Of a stretch of 64,000 bases of DNA, positions 10,386 through 19,203 are shown in pieces. This DNA comes from an uncultured Clostridium sp. (GTDB lineage: Bacteria; Bacillota; Clostridia; TANB77; CAG-508), in contig URYN01000001.1 in NCBI GenBank assembly GCA_900552135.1, positions 1 through 64,000 of the forward strand, read 5' to 3'. Every line of letters starts with the position of its first letter. Positions within the stretch are counted from its first letter, which is position 1. Under the pieces are notes generated by a model. It saw only the letters and a program-made list of their open reading frames with translations. It had not been told where the DNA came from and searched no databases. A program made the translations under genes and the position numbers.

Positions 10386-10414
10386 ATTTTATACGGAAAA
10401 GAGGATTTTGTCAA
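10386..10414 (-). promoter_or_regulatory. sigma-A promoter of the dehydratase-activase gene
   Basis: On the minus strand: TTGACA (10414-10409), a 17-base spacer and TAAAAT (10391-10386). A TAAGGAG ribosome-binding site precedes the ATG at 10348. Confidence 0.8.
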
Positions 10415-10442
10415 ATGAAACTGACTAACTGTCAGAAAATAC

Positions 10443-10477
10443 AAAAAACTTACAAATAGCTTAGTTGTAAGTTTTTT
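10443..10477. terminator. symmetrical 13-base hairpin with T runs on both strands
   Basis: A perfect 13-base inverted repeat (10443-10455 with 10465-10477) around a nine-base loop, with an A run at one end and a T run at the other, so it could terminate either strand. It is unusually placed, between two divergent genes and upstream of the minus-strand promoter, where no transcript is expected to end. Confidence 0.5.
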
Positions 10478-10606
10478 TGTCGAAAAATGTAGGATTGTGT
10501 ATTTTATGTGAAAAATTATTTTTTTGGGCAATTATAGGTTCTAATAAGAAAATTAGGAGAATAGACATGTTATCAAAGATAAAAATTAGATAAGGAGGAT
10601 TACATA

Positions 10607-11161
10607 ATGAAAATAAATTTTAAAAAAATAGTAATAGTATTGGTGATTATCGCAATAATTGCAGGTGTAATAACATACTTTATGAATAAAAATAAAAAGC
10701 CTGAATATGTAGAATATGAACCACAAGAAGAAATATCGGATGAACAAGAGCGTAAAACAATGATTTCACTATATTTTATAAATAAAACTACAAGAAAAGT
10801 AGAACCTGAAGCTAGAATGTTAGATGTAAAAACATTAATAATAGACCCATACACTGTTATAATAAACATGTTGATAGATGGACCAAAAAACGAAAACCAT
10901 GACAATGTGATACCAGAAGGAACGACATTAATAGGAACAAGTTTAGAAGGAGATACTCTAAAAATAAATTTTTCATCAGAATTTGTAGAAAATCATATTG
11001 GCGGAAAAGAAGAAGAACAAAAGACTATAGAATGCTTAGTAAATTCGCTTACAGAATTAACAGAAGTAAATTCCATAAAAATATTAATAAATGGAGAAGA
11101 AAATGCAAAATTTAAAGATGGAGAAGTAGACTTTTCTCAAAATTTCATAAGAAATGAATAG
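10607..11161 (+). CDS. GerMN-domain membrane-anchored protein
   Basis: 184 residues: a short basic N-terminus, one membrane segment at about 8-25 and an extracytoplasmic GerMN domain (about 50-180), recognisable by the pattern ISLYFINKTTRKV, the block TVIINMLIDGPKN and LKINFSSEFV. GerMN domains occur in GerM and related sporulation/germination proteins, where they build ring-like or matrix structures at the spore membranes; an exact role cannot be read here. There is no lipobox cysteine, so the anchor is a plain transmembrane helix. An AAGGAGG ribosome-binding site is at 10592-10598. The next gene has its own promoter. Confidence 0.75.
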   Translation: MKINFKKIVIVLVIIAIIAGVITYFMNKNKKPEYVEYEPQEEISDEQERKTMISLYFINKTTRKVEPEARMLDVKTLIIDPYTVIINMLIDGPKNENHDNVIPEGTTLIGTSLEGDTLKINFSSEFVENHIGGKEEEQKTIECLVNSLTELTEVNSIKILINGEENAKFKDGEVDFSQNFIRNE

Positions 11162-11183
11162 ATAAATAATGTTTTTTAATTTA

Positions 11184-11213
11184 TTGACACTCGTGTATAT
11201 GAAATGATAAAAT
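11184..11213 (+). promoter_or_regulatory. promoter of the LRR protein gene
   Basis: TTGACA at 11184-11189, an 18-base spacer and TAAAAT at 11208-11213, with a TG at 11205-11206 that makes an extended -10 element. Confidence 0.75.
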
Positions 11214-11275
11214 GAAATTAAAATTTGAATAAAGTTAGAAATGTAGTAAATAATGTAAATAGGAAAGGGAAAAAA

Positions 11276-13360
11276 ATGAAAGAAATACGCGAGAAGAAGG
11301 ATAAAATAAGTGGTATTACATTAATAGCACTTGTTATAACAATTGTAATTTTAATAATTTTAGCAGGTATAAGTGCTAATTTGACGTTAGGTGAAAATGG
11401 AATATTAACGAAGACTAAAGAAGCAAAAATTATGAGTGCAATAGGTTCAATAACAGATCAAATACATTTAGATGCTATTCAAAAAAAGATTGATAACATA
11501 GAGATGTCAGCAGAACTATTAGTCGAAGAAGGAAATGCAAAAAGAAGAGTGCAGCAAAAAGATGATGGGAAATATTATATGTATTATTGCATTGATATAA
11601 GTAAATATAATGGAACAAGTGGATTAGGAAAAAACGAAAATAGTGATTTAAAAGATGTATTTATAATTGATGATGAGCTAAATATAAAGTATATATCAAA
11701 AGATAATAAAGAATATGGAAATGAAACATCTGAGAAAATTTTAGAGGATGAAACAAAAATAAAATTCTCCAATGAAAAGTTTAGAAAATATATTGTGAAA
11801 AAGATTGGAACAGCCCAAGGTGATATAACTTTTGGACTTATGAAAACACAAACAGATTTAAAATTAGAAGATTCACAAATAGATTCACTAGAAGACTTGG
11901 TATTTTTCCCAAACTTAAAAACTTTAACATTAGGACAATATCCTAATGAAAAAATAACATTGCAAAATTTAAAGGGAATAGAAAATTGTAAACAACTTTC
12001 AACAATAAAATTATTAAATGCAGAAATAAAATCACTTGATGGTATAGATGGATGTAGTAAGTTAAGTTTTTTTGAAAGTTCAAATAGTTATGTTGAAGAC
12101 TTTTCTGCTCTAAAATATTGTGATGCAATGGAAACTATACGATTTAATAGAGCATCAGCGAAATATATTGATACGGAAAACTTAATTGGAGCAATTAAAG
12201 ATATAAAAAATTTAAAAGAAGTCCGTATTATTGGAAATAATATTACGAGTATGAATTTTTTAAGCAAAATAAATTCGGATATAACAATATTTGATTTTTC
12301 TAATAATCAAATTGAAAAAATAGAAGGACTAGAAAAATTTAAGAATTTAGAAAAAATTACACTAACTAATAATAAAATTAAGGATATAACGCCACTTGCA
12401 CAGAATGTAAATTTGAAAGAAATAGTACTTTTAAACAATACTAGTATTGACGGAAATAGATCAAACTATACAAGTGAACAACTTGTACTAATTGATCGTA
12501 TTGGTCAGGTGCTAGATAATGGTGGTAAAATTAGCCTGGATATTGATAAAATTGGACTATTTACTAATTATAAAACATTAAACTTGTATAATCAAAAACT
12601 AGAGAATCTTAATGCAATAGAAGGATTAACGCAAATAACTGAGTTGATTTTAATGAACAATAATTTATCATTAAAGGATCAAAAATCAAGAGATATTTTA
12701 AGTAATATGAATGTATGTACCTATTTAGACTTATCTAATAATCCCAGTATAGAGGATGTTTCTTTTATAAATGAAATGGGGAGTTTAAAGAATTTTAAAA
12801 TTAGAGGAGATTCAAAGGTAAAATTAAAACAGATAGAAAAGAAAATATCTAATTTAAGAATAGATGTGTCTAATGATACTTTATTAAGTATAGTGGATTG
12901 CAATCCAGAATATATAACTAAAATTAATTTATATGGATATTCAGGATTAAATTGCAGTGTCCCAGAGATGGCAAAATTCTCAAACTTGACAGAATTGTAT
13001 ATTGCTAATCAACCTGAAATATCAAGTTTTGCTAGTGTGTCAGATATAACTAGTTTACAAATATTAGATGTATCTAATGATGAATTACACGATAAGATGA
13101 TAGATTTTTCAAAACTTCAAAGAATAAAAAAACTGAATTTATCAGGGAATAATATATCTTCAGAAGATTTAAAATATTTAAATGGATTAAAAAATATAAA
13201 ACAATTAGAATTAAATTTAAGCTCTAATGCCATAATAGATGCAACATCTTTATTGGATTTTGATGTAAGTACTAAAATTAATTTAAAAGGTAATGTTAAC
13301 TTAACACAAAAATCAAAAGAACAATTAATTGAGAGATTTGGAAATAATGTTACATTATAA
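11276..13360 (+). CDS. leucine-rich-repeat protein with a pilin-like N-terminus
   Basis: 694 residues from ATG 11276, which follows an AGGAAAGGG site; an upstream TTG at 11225 is less likely. The first 45 residues have the prepilin look: a basic leader, GITLIALVITIVILIILAG, then a charged helix (GENGILTKTKEAK). Instead of a pilin body, from about residue 195 to the end there are irregular leucine-rich repeats of the internalin type (for example LEKITLTNNKIKDITPLAQ), grouped in two blocks separated near 400-420. The protein is probably exported and membrane-held or pilus-like, with LRRs presented for binding; LRR proteins often bind host or microbial surfaces. No prepilin peptidase or pilus ATPase is nearby, so processing would depend on genes elsewhere. 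Function is inference. Confidence 0.75.
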   Translation: MKEIREKKDKISGITLIALVITIVILIILAGISANLTLGENGILTKTKEAKIMSAIGSITDQIHLDAIQKKIDNIEMSAELLVEEGNAKRRVQQKDDGKYYMYYCIDISKYNGTSGLGKNENSDLKDVFIIDDELNIKYISKDNKEYGNETSEKILEDETKIKFSNEKFRKYIVKKIGTAQGDITFGLMKTQTDLKLEDSQIDSLEDLVFFPNLKTLTLGQYPNEKITLQNLKGIENCKQLSTIKLLNAEIKSLDGIDGCSKLSFFESSNSYVEDFSALKYCDAMETIRFNRASAKYIDTENLIGAIKDIKNLKEVRIIGNNITSMNFLSKINSDITIFDFSNNQIEKIEGLEKFKNLEKITLTNNKIKDITPLAQNVNLKEIVLLNNTSIDGNRSNYTSEQLVLIDRIGQVLDNGGKISLDIDKIGLFTNYKTLNLYNQKLENLNAIEGLTQITELILMNNNLSLKDQKSRDILSNMNVCTYLDLSNNPSIEDVSFINEMGSLKNFKIRGDSKVKLKQIEKKISNLRIDVSNDTLLSIVDCNPEYITKINLYGYSGLNCSVPEMAKFSNLTELYIANQPEISSFASVSDITSLQILDVSNDELHDKMIDFSKLQRIKKLNLSGNNISSEDLKYLNGLKNIKQLELNLSSNAIIDATSLLDFDVSTKINLKGNVNLTQKSKEQLIERFGNNVTL

Positions 13361-13361
13361 A

Positions 13362-13393
13362 AATGGAAACAGAAGGTTGCTTCTGTTTTCATT
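13362..13393. terminator. bidirectional terminator after the LRR gene
   Basis: Fourteen-base stem (AATGGAAACAGAAG with its partner at 13380-13393, one G-U pair) and a GTTG loop, followed by T-rich sequence. It lies between the stop of the LRR gene and that of the convergent Cys-rich gene. Confidence 0.75.
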
Positions 13394-13395
13394 TT

Positions 13396-13596
13396 TCATT
13401 TGAAGAAATTTATAAATTTACATATTGTGCAAGCTTTTTGAGTACAACAAAGAAAATTTTCTACGCAAAATAGTGAATTTAAAATATTATTTTGTGGTCT
13501 ACAACATTTATTACAACATGGCCTACAACAAGGCTTATAGGAATAACAATTACAAGGAGGCTTAGGAGTACACATAAATTTATTAGAATTATTCAT
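13396..13596 (-). CDS. tiny cysteine-rich protein
   Basis: 66 residues with 14 cysteines, several as CC pairs (PCCRPCCNKCCRP), and Pro/Lys/Asn between them. An AGAGG ribosome-binding site nine bases before the ATG supports that it is translated. There is no signal peptide or membrane helix. Such proteins may bind metal like metallothioneins, or be cross-linked into spore coats in spore formers; neither can be proved here. It is a single gene, convergent with the LRR gene and divergent from trmN6. I do not recognise a family. Confidence 0.6.
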   Translation of the reverse strand: MNNSNKFMCTPKPPCNCYSYKPCCRPCCNKCCRPQNNILNSLFCVENFLCCTQKACTICKFINFFK

Positions 13597-13690
13597 TTTT
13601 GACCTCTTCTATTTACATAATTTGATATTTAATATATAATATTAACATATTAAAAATATGTGAATTCAACAAAAATGGAAAGTGGTAATT

Positions 13691-14431
13691 ATGAATTTAA
13701 GAGAGAATGAGAGAATAGATGATTTACAATACAAGGGATTAAAGATTATTCAAGATAAGACTGCATTCTGCTTTGGAATAGATAGCGTGTTATTATCAGA
13801 CTTTGCAAAAGAAATAAAAAATAATAGTAAAGTTGCGGATTTAGGAACAGGAAATGGTATTGTTGGTCTTTTATTATGTAAAAAAACAAAGTTAAATCAA
13901 ATTGTTGGGGTCGAAATTCAAGAAGAGATTGCTGAAATGGCAGAAAGAAGTATTAAGTTAAATAATTTGGAAGAGCAATTTAAAATTGTTAATGTTGACA
14001 TAAATAATATTTTTAAGGAAAATGTACTGCAAAAAAATACGTTTGATGCGGTTGTAATGAATCCACCTTATAAAGAGGTGGGAAAGGGAAAAACAAACGA
14101 AAATTCTAGTAAATTAATAGCAAGACACGAGGTAAAGGCTACACTTTCTGACTTTGTAAAGGTGGCAGCAGGGTTACTGAAGGATAAAGGAGAAGTATAT
14201 ATAGTACATAAACCAGAACGCATAGTAGACATAATACAAGAAATGAGAACAAATAAAATAGAACCAAAGAAAATGAGATTAGTTTATCCATACGAAAATG
14301 AGGCTCCATCGATTGTGCTAATAAAAGGCGTAAAAGGTGGAAAAAGATTTTTCAGTGTAGACAAACCATTAGTAATATATAAAAATGACGGAGAATACAC
14401 ACAAGATATAAAAGAAATTTATAATAAATAA
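13691..14431 (+). CDS. trmN6: tRNA1(Val) (adenine(37)-N6)-methyltransferase, TrmN6/YabB type
   Basis: S-adenosylmethionine-dependent N6-adenine methyltransferase; family members modify A37 of tRNA-Val. Motif I is VADLGTGNGIVGLLL (about 48-62) and the catalytic NPPY is at 124-127, both as expected. From ATG 13691 the length is 246 residues, the normal size; the GTG nine bases upstream is less likely. It lies 15 bases before rsmI, the same yabB-rsmI pairing seen in Bacillus, so the two tRNA/rRNA modification genes probably form one operon. Confidence 0.88.
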   Translation: MNLRENERIDDLQYKGLKIIQDKTAFCFGIDSVLLSDFAKEIKNNSKVADLGTGNGIVGLLLCKKTKLNQIVGVEIQEEIAEMAERSIKLNNLEEQFKIVNVDINNIFKENVLQKNTFDAVVMNPPYKEVGKGKTNENSSKLIARHEVKATLSDFVKVAAGLLKDKGEVYIVHKPERIVDIIQEMRTNKIEPKKMRLVYPYENEAPSIVLIKGVKGGKRFFSVDKPLVIYKNDGEYTQDIKEIYNK

Positions 14432-14446
14432 AAAGGAAGATTTAAT

Positions 14447-15280
14447 ATGTTTGGAAAATTATATTTAATTGCAACACCGATTGGAAATTTAGGAGATATT
14501 ACATACAGAGCAGTTGAAACTTTGAAAATGGTTGATGTAATAGCTGCAGAAGACACAAGACACACGTTAAAACTCTTAAATTATTTGGAAATATCAAAAC
14601 CGATGATAAGCTATCACAGACACAATGAAGAGACAAAAACAGAAGTATTAATAAATATACTAAAAGAGGGAAAAAATATAGGGCTTGTAACAGATGCTGG
14701 AACACCAGGAATTTCTGATCCTGGAGAAGAAGTAGTAAAAGAAGCAATAAAAGAAGATATACAAATTGTTCCGATACCTGGAGCTTGTGCACTTATAAAT
14801 GCTTTAATAGCATCAGGACTAGATACTAAACAATTTGTTTTTTACGGCTTTTTGCCACTAGATAAAAAATTAAGACAAGAAAAATTTGAAGATATAGAAA
14901 AACAAAATAAGACGATTATCTTTTATGAAGCACCACATAGACTAGTAAAAACGCTAGAAGAATTAAATAAAAGATTTGGTAATATTGATATTGTAATTGC
15001 AAAAGAATTAACAAAAATACATGAAAATTATATAAGAGGAAAAATAGAAGATATAATACCAAATTTAGAACCTGTAAAAGGAGAACATATAATACTATTT
15101 GAGATGCATAGTAAATCAGAAAAACAAATTCAAATAGAAGAATTAAATAAGATGACACTCGAAGAACAGTATGATTACTATGAACAGAAGAATCTTACTA
15201 AAAAAGAGATAATAAAGCAAATTGCAAAAAATAATAAAGTTGCAAAAGATGAAATCTATAAGAAATTTATGAATAAATAG
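14447..15280 (+). CDS. rsmI: 16S rRNA 2'-O-ribose C1402 methyltransferase
   Basis: 277 residues, the usual RsmI (YraL) length, tetrapyrrole-methylase fold. Seen: the N-terminal LYLIATPIGNLGDIT block, AAEDTRHT, the glycine-rich DAGTPGISDPG and PIPGACALINALIASGL. It methylates the ribose of C1402 at the ribosomal P site, using SAM. An AAGGAAG site precedes ATG 14447. It follows trmN6 closely and ends at a terminator shared with the convergent abrB gene. Confidence 0.95.
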   Translation: MFGKLYLIATPIGNLGDITYRAVETLKMVDVIAAEDTRHTLKLLNYLEISKPMISYHRHNEETKTEVLINILKEGKNIGLVTDAGTPGISDPGEEVVKEAIKEDIQIVPIPGACALINALIASGLDTKQFVFYGFLPLDKKLRQEKFEDIEKQNKTIIFYEAPHRLVKTLEELNKRFGNIDIVIAKELTKIHENYIRGKIEDIIPNLEPVKGEHIILFEMHSKSEKQIQIEELNKMTLEEQYDYYEQKNLTKKEIIKQIAKNNKVAKDEIYKKFMNK

Positions 15281-15313
15281 AAATAAAGAATAATAATGAA
15301 AAATATAAATAAC

Positions 15314-15348
15314 AAAAACCCTTAGAAATTATCTTCTAAAGGTTTTTT
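15314..15348. terminator. bidirectional terminator between rsmI and abrB
   Basis: Stem of about 14 bases (15314-15327 with 15334-15347, one mismatch), A-rich on one side and T-rich on the other. It serves rsmI on the plus strand and abrB on the minus strand. Confidence 0.75.
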
Positions 15349-15353
15349 ATTTA

Positions 15354-15614
15354 TTATGAATTTGCTTTTTGATCAATTTCAGCTAAATCATGTGCACATT
15401 TTGCACAGACTAATTTTCCTTTATAATCAACAACTTTTCTAGTGCTTCCGCAGAAAATACAAGACTCTTCATATTTTCTTAGAACAATAGAAGATCCGTC
15501 AACATAAATTTCAATTGGATCTTTTTCAGCTATTTTAAATTTAGTTCTTAATTCCATTGGAATAACGATTCTTCCTAATTCATCCACTCTTCTTACAATT
15601 CCCGTAGATTTCAT
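15354..15614 (-). CDS. AbrB/SpoVT-family transition-state regulator with zinc ribbon
   Basis: 86 residues. The N-terminal swapped-hairpin DNA-binding domain (MKSTGIVRRVDELGRIVIP and following, about 1-50) is typical of AbrB, Abh and SpoVT. The C-terminal part has CIFCG and CAKC, a four-cysteine zinc ribbon found in clostridial members and not in Bacillus AbrB. AbrB proteins repress stationary-phase and sporulation genes; its targets here are unknown. A strong AGGAGGAGG-like site and its own promoter precede it, and it is divergent from spmAB. Confidence 0.88.
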   Translation of the reverse strand: MKSTGIVRRVDELGRIVIPMELRTKFKIAEKDPIEIYVDGSSIVLRKYEESCIFCGSTRKVVDYKGKLVCAKCAHDLAEIDQKANS

Positions 15615-15660
15615 AACTTCCTCCTCCTGTGAGCTGTATATTCACAAATAATCCATACTT

Positions 15661-15689
15661 ATAATATCACAAAAAAATTTAAAATACAA
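15661..15689 (-). promoter_or_regulatory. promoter of the abrB-type gene
   Basis: On the minus strand: TTGTAT (15689-15684), a 17-base spacer and TATTAT (15666-15661). Confidence 0.6.
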
Positions 15690-15841
15690 CAATAAAAAAG
15701 AAAATTCATCAAAAACTTACAAAAAACAAAGAAAATGCTTAAAAAAATGACAATATTTGTAAATTTTTACTAAAACTAAAAGACTTTTAGAGTTCTATAA
15801 TAAAAAATTTTGAATAGTATTAATTAGAAAAGAGGAAAGAC

Positions 15842-16418
15842 ATGTTAAATAAAATTTGGCCTGCATTCATATTAATTGCATTTATATTTTCTTTGATTAC
15901 AGGAAATATAGAAGAATTTAATAACTCGATATTCACATCTTGTGCTCAAACTGTGGATTTAACCATAAAATTATTTGGAACAATGTGCTTATGGAATGGT
16001 CTTATGAAAATTGTCGAGAAAACATCATTAATAAATAAACTATCAAAACTAATGGGACCTATAATGAAATTCTTATTTCCAAGTATGAAAAAAGAGGACA
16101 AAGAATATAATGAAATAACTATAAACATGATTGCAAATCTACTGGGAATAGGAAATGCAGCTACTCCATTAGGAATAAAGGCAATGCAAACAATGCAGAA
16201 AAAGAATCCATGTAAAGATAGAATTACAGATAACATGGCGACTTTTATAGTATTAAACACAGCGTCAATACAGTTGATTCCTACTACAGTAATTGCAATA
16301 AGGTCATCACTTCGGTTCATGCAATCCAAGTTCAATAATAGTTCCTGTCTGGATCGCAACAATTTGTGCCGACATGGCAGGAATAATAGCATGTAAAATC
16401 TTAGTAAAGAAATTTTAA
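15842..16418 (+). pseudogene. spmA: spore maturation protein A, frame broken near its C-terminus
   Basis: SpmA works with SpmB in dehydrating the spore core. The first 157 residues are a normal SpmA (nucleoside-recognition/Gate-type membrane fold; NLLGIGNAATPLGIKAM, NTASIQLIPTTVIAIRSS). One extra base at about 16313 then shifts the frame to a short false tail ending at 16396. Skipping that C restores GSCNPSSIIVPVWIATIC and a proper end at 16418, giving 191 residues, near the family norm. The break may be a true mutation, an assembly error or +1 frameshifting; the shifted codon is CGG. spmB follows on the same strand. Confidence 0.85.
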
Positions 16419-16490
16419 AAACTTGAAGAATAATTAATAGAAATTTGATTTTAAAGTAAAAAATTTAAATTACAGAGGGTAAAAAGAAAT

Positions 16491-17015
16491 ATGAAAATAA
16501 TTAATTATATATCAACATTGGCTGTTCCTGTAATAATAGTAATAATTGTTCTTTATGGATTATTAGAGGAGAAAAAAATTTATGATATTTTTGTAGATGG
16601 AGCAAGCGAAGGAATGAGTATCGTTATAAAAATATTTCCGACATTATTGGGAATATTCCTGGCAGTCGGAACCCTAAGAAGTTCTGGACTAATGAAAATA
16701 TTGTCAAATTCTCTTTCAATTGTAACAAATTCTATAGGATTTCCAAGTCAAGTAATTCCACTGGCACTACTTAGACCAATATCAGGAAGTGCGTCTTTAG
16801 CAGTTGCAACAGACATAATGACGAATTATGGTGTAGATAGTAGAATTGGTTTGATAACATCAACAATAATGGGTTCGACAGAAACAACATTCTACACGAT
16901 AGCAGTATATACTAGTGCGATTGGAACAAAGAATATTAGATTTGTACTTGTTGCAGCACTAATTGCAGATTTTGTTGGAATGATAACCTCGGCACTAATC
17001 TGGAATATAATATAA
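16491..17015 (+). CDS. spmB: spore maturation protein B
   Basis: 174 residues, normal length. Polytopic membrane protein with the Gate (nucleoside recognition) motif, seen in RPISGSASLAVATDIM and STIMGSTETTFYTIAVY. It acts with SpmA; loss of either in Bacillus gives spores with high core water and lower heat resistance. It lies 72 bases after the end of the reconstructed spmA and is probably co-transcribed. murA follows behind its own promoter. Confidence 0.93.
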   Translation: MKIINYISTLAVPVIIVIIVLYGLLEEKKIYDIFVDGASEGMSIVIKIFPTLLGIFLAVGTLRSSGLMKILSNSLSIVTNSIGFPSQVIPLALLRPISGSASLAVATDIMTNYGVDSRIGLITSTIMGSTETTFYTIAVYTSAIGTKNIRFVLVAALIADFVGMITSALIWNII

Positions 17016-17031
17016 ATTTTGTCAAAAATCA

Positions 17032-17067
17032 TTGTAAATTCAAATGATTTATGCTATATATTATAAT
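17032..17067 (+). promoter_or_regulatory. probable promoter of murA
   Basis: TTGTAA at 17032-17037 and TATATA at 17055-17060, 17 bases apart, the -10 preceded by TG (extended). A second -10-like TATAAT sits at 17062-17067, so the exact element is uncertain. Confidence 0.5.
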
Positions 17068-17097
17068 TGAACATAAATACAATTAGGGGGAATCGTC

Positions 17098-18354
17098 TTG
17101 GAAAGATTAGTAATTGAAGGGCCAACAAGGCTTACAGGAGATGTAAATATAAGTGGTGCGAAAAACGCAGCTGTTGCAATAATTCCAGCAACACTATTAA
17201 TAGATGGAGAATGTACAATAGAAAATGTACCAAATATAAGCGATGTAAAAATATCTTGCTCTATATTAGAGAAATTAGGAGCAAAAATTGAATGGAAATC
17301 AAAAAATACAGTACATATAGACACAAGAGATTTAAAGAGTACTTCTGCACCTTTAGATATGACAAGTAAATTTAGAGCATCATACTATTTGTTAGGAGCA
17401 CTTCTTAGCCGTAAGGGAAAGGCAGAAGTTGGATTACCAGGAGGTTGTAACTTAGGTGCCCGTCCAATAGATCAACATATAAAAGGATTTGAAGCACTTG
17501 GAGCAGTTACAGAAGTAGCCCAAGGAAAAATATCTGCTGAAGCAAAAAAATTAGTTGGAAATTCCATATATATGGATACTGTTTCAGTTGGTGCAACAAT
17601 AAATATAATGCTTGCAGCAACATTGGCTGAAGGAACAACAACAATAGACAATGCTGCAAAAGAGCCACATATTGTTGATGTTGCTAACTTTTTAAACACT
17701 ATGGGTGCGGACATACATGGTGCTGGAACAGACATGATAAAAATAAATGGTGTAGAAAAATTGCATGGTGGTGCAACATACTCTATAGTTCCAGATCAAA
17801 TAGAAGCTGGAACATTCATGCTTGCAGCTGTTGCAACCAGAGGAGATATTACAATTCATAATTGTATTCCAAAACATTTGGAGTGCTTGACTGCAAAAAT
17901 AGAAGAAATAGGTGCTAATGTGGAAGAGGGAGACGATACAATTAGAGTTTGGTGTGATGAAAGACCAAACAAGGCAACAATAAAAACATTACCCTATCCA
18001 GGATTCCCAACAGACTTACAACCTCAAATGGGAGTTGTTTTAGCAACTGCAAATGGTACAAGCATTATTAATGAAAGTATATGGGAATCAAGATTCCAAT
18101 ATACAGCAGAATTAAATAAAATGGGTGCAAACATCACAGCACAAGGTAAAACAGCGGTATTTGAAGGAGTAGAGGAATTATCTGGAGCACCAGTATATGC
18201 AACAGATTTAAGAGCAGGAGCTGCTTTAATAATTGCTGGAATAGAGGCAAAAGGAACAACAGAGCTATACAATTTAAATCACATAGACAGAGGATATGAA
18301 TGTATAGAAGAAAAGTTTAGAAAATTAGGTGCCAATATAAGAAGAGAAGAGTAA
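17098..18354 (+). CDS. murA: UDP-N-acetylglucosamine 1-carboxyvinyltransferase
   Basis: First committed step of peptidoglycan synthesis: transfers enolpyruvate from PEP to UDP-GlcNAc in the cytoplasm. 418 residues, normal. The fosfomycin-target cysteine is Cys117 in GLPGGCNLGARPIDQH; the early KNAAVAI motif and the C-terminal DLRAGAALIIAGI are also present. The start is TTG, preceded by a strong AGGGGG site. Cys rather than Asp at the active site predicts fosfomycin sensitivity for this copy. It is followed after 22 bases by walJ and then rlmH, a likely operon. Confidence 0.96.
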   Translation: MERLVIEGPTRLTGDVNISGAKNAAVAIIPATLLIDGECTIENVPNISDVKISCSILEKLGAKIEWKSKNTVHIDTRDLKSTSAPLDMTSKFRASYYLLGALLSRKGKAEVGLPGGCNLGARPIDQHIKGFEALGAVTEVAQGKISAEAKKLVGNSIYMDTVSVGATINIMLAATLAEGTTTIDNAAKEPHIVDVANFLNTMGADIHGAGTDMIKINGVEKLHGGATYSIVPDQIEAGTFMLAAVATRGDITIHNCIPKHLECLTAKIEEIGANVEEGDDTIRVWCDERPNKATIKTLPYPGFPTDLQPQMGVVLATANGTSIINESIWESRFQYTAELNKMGANITAQGKTAVFEGVEELSGAPVYATDLRAGAALIIAGIEAKGTTELYNLNHIDRGYECIEEKFRKLGANIRREE

Positions 18355-18376
18355 ATGTAGAGGAAGTTACAATAAA

Positions 18377-19168
18377 ATGTTTAAATTTTGTAGTTTATTT
18401 AGTGGAAGTACAGGAAATAGTTTATTGGTAGAAACCGAAAATTCAAAAATATTAGTTGATGCGGGAGAAAGTGCAAAGAAAATTGAACAAGCACTTTCTT
18501 TGCTTAATGTAAATGTAGCAGACTTAGATGGAATTCTTGTAACACACGAACACTTAGACCATGTAAAGAGTCTTGGAACACTATCAAAAAAATATAATAT
18601 ACCGGTATATGCAAATGAAGAAACCTGGAATGCAATGCCAGACCAGAAAAATAAAATAGCAGAAGATAACCAAAAGAAATTCTTGGTAAACTCTGAATTT
18701 GAAATAAAAGATCTATCATTTAAGCCATTTAGCATACCACATGATGCCGCAAATCCATGCGGATTCAATATTTTTCATGACCATGAAAAAATGAGTGTTG
18801 CAACAGACTTAGGACACATAACAGAAGATATAATGCATAATCTTGAAAAAAGCAAATTCATACTACTCGAAGCAAATTACGATCCAGATATTTTAAAATA
18901 TTCAAAATATCCATATAGTTTGAAACAAAGAATTGCAGGGCCAAAGGGACATTTGTCTAATCAAAATTCTGGAGACTTAATTTCAAGCCTAATAAAAAGT
19001 GGACTAACAAACGTAATGCTGGGACATTTAAGCAAAGAAAACAATTTCCCAGAGCTTGCATACAAAACAGTAGTAGAACAGATAATAGAAAATCATTTTG
19101 ACGAAAACGATGTAAAAGTTGGTGTTGCAAAGAGAGATGGACCAAGCAAGCAAATAGAAATAGCCTAA
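18377..19168 (+). CDS. walJ: WalJ/YycJ-type metallo-beta-lactamase-fold hydrolase
   Basis: 263 residues. The metal-binding motif THEHLDH is at 56-62; the FCSLFSGSTGNSLLVE start is typical of YycJ/WalJ rather than RNase Z. Homologues form part of the WalRK regulon, affect cell-wall and division control, and have been proposed to act as 5'-3' exonucleases. Here there is no walRK operon nearby, and it sits between murA and rlmH; the neighbour rlmH is also found near yycJ in other Firmicutes. Confidence 0.85.
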   Translation: MFKFCSLFSGSTGNSLLVETENSKILVDAGESAKKIEQALSLLNVNVADLDGILVTHEHLDHVKSLGTLSKKYNIPVYANEETWNAMPDQKNKIAEDNQKKFLVNSEFEIKDLSFKPFSIPHDAANPCGFNIFHDHEKMSVATDLGHITEDIMHNLEKSKFILLEANYDPDILKYSKYPYSLKQRIAGPKGHLSNQNSGDLISSLIKSGLTNVMLGHLSKENNFPELAYKTVVEQIIENHFDENDVKVGVAKRDGPSKQIEIA

Positions 19169-19203
19169 AATAAAGGAGGAGACGGTAAAAACCGTATTAA
19201 AAA

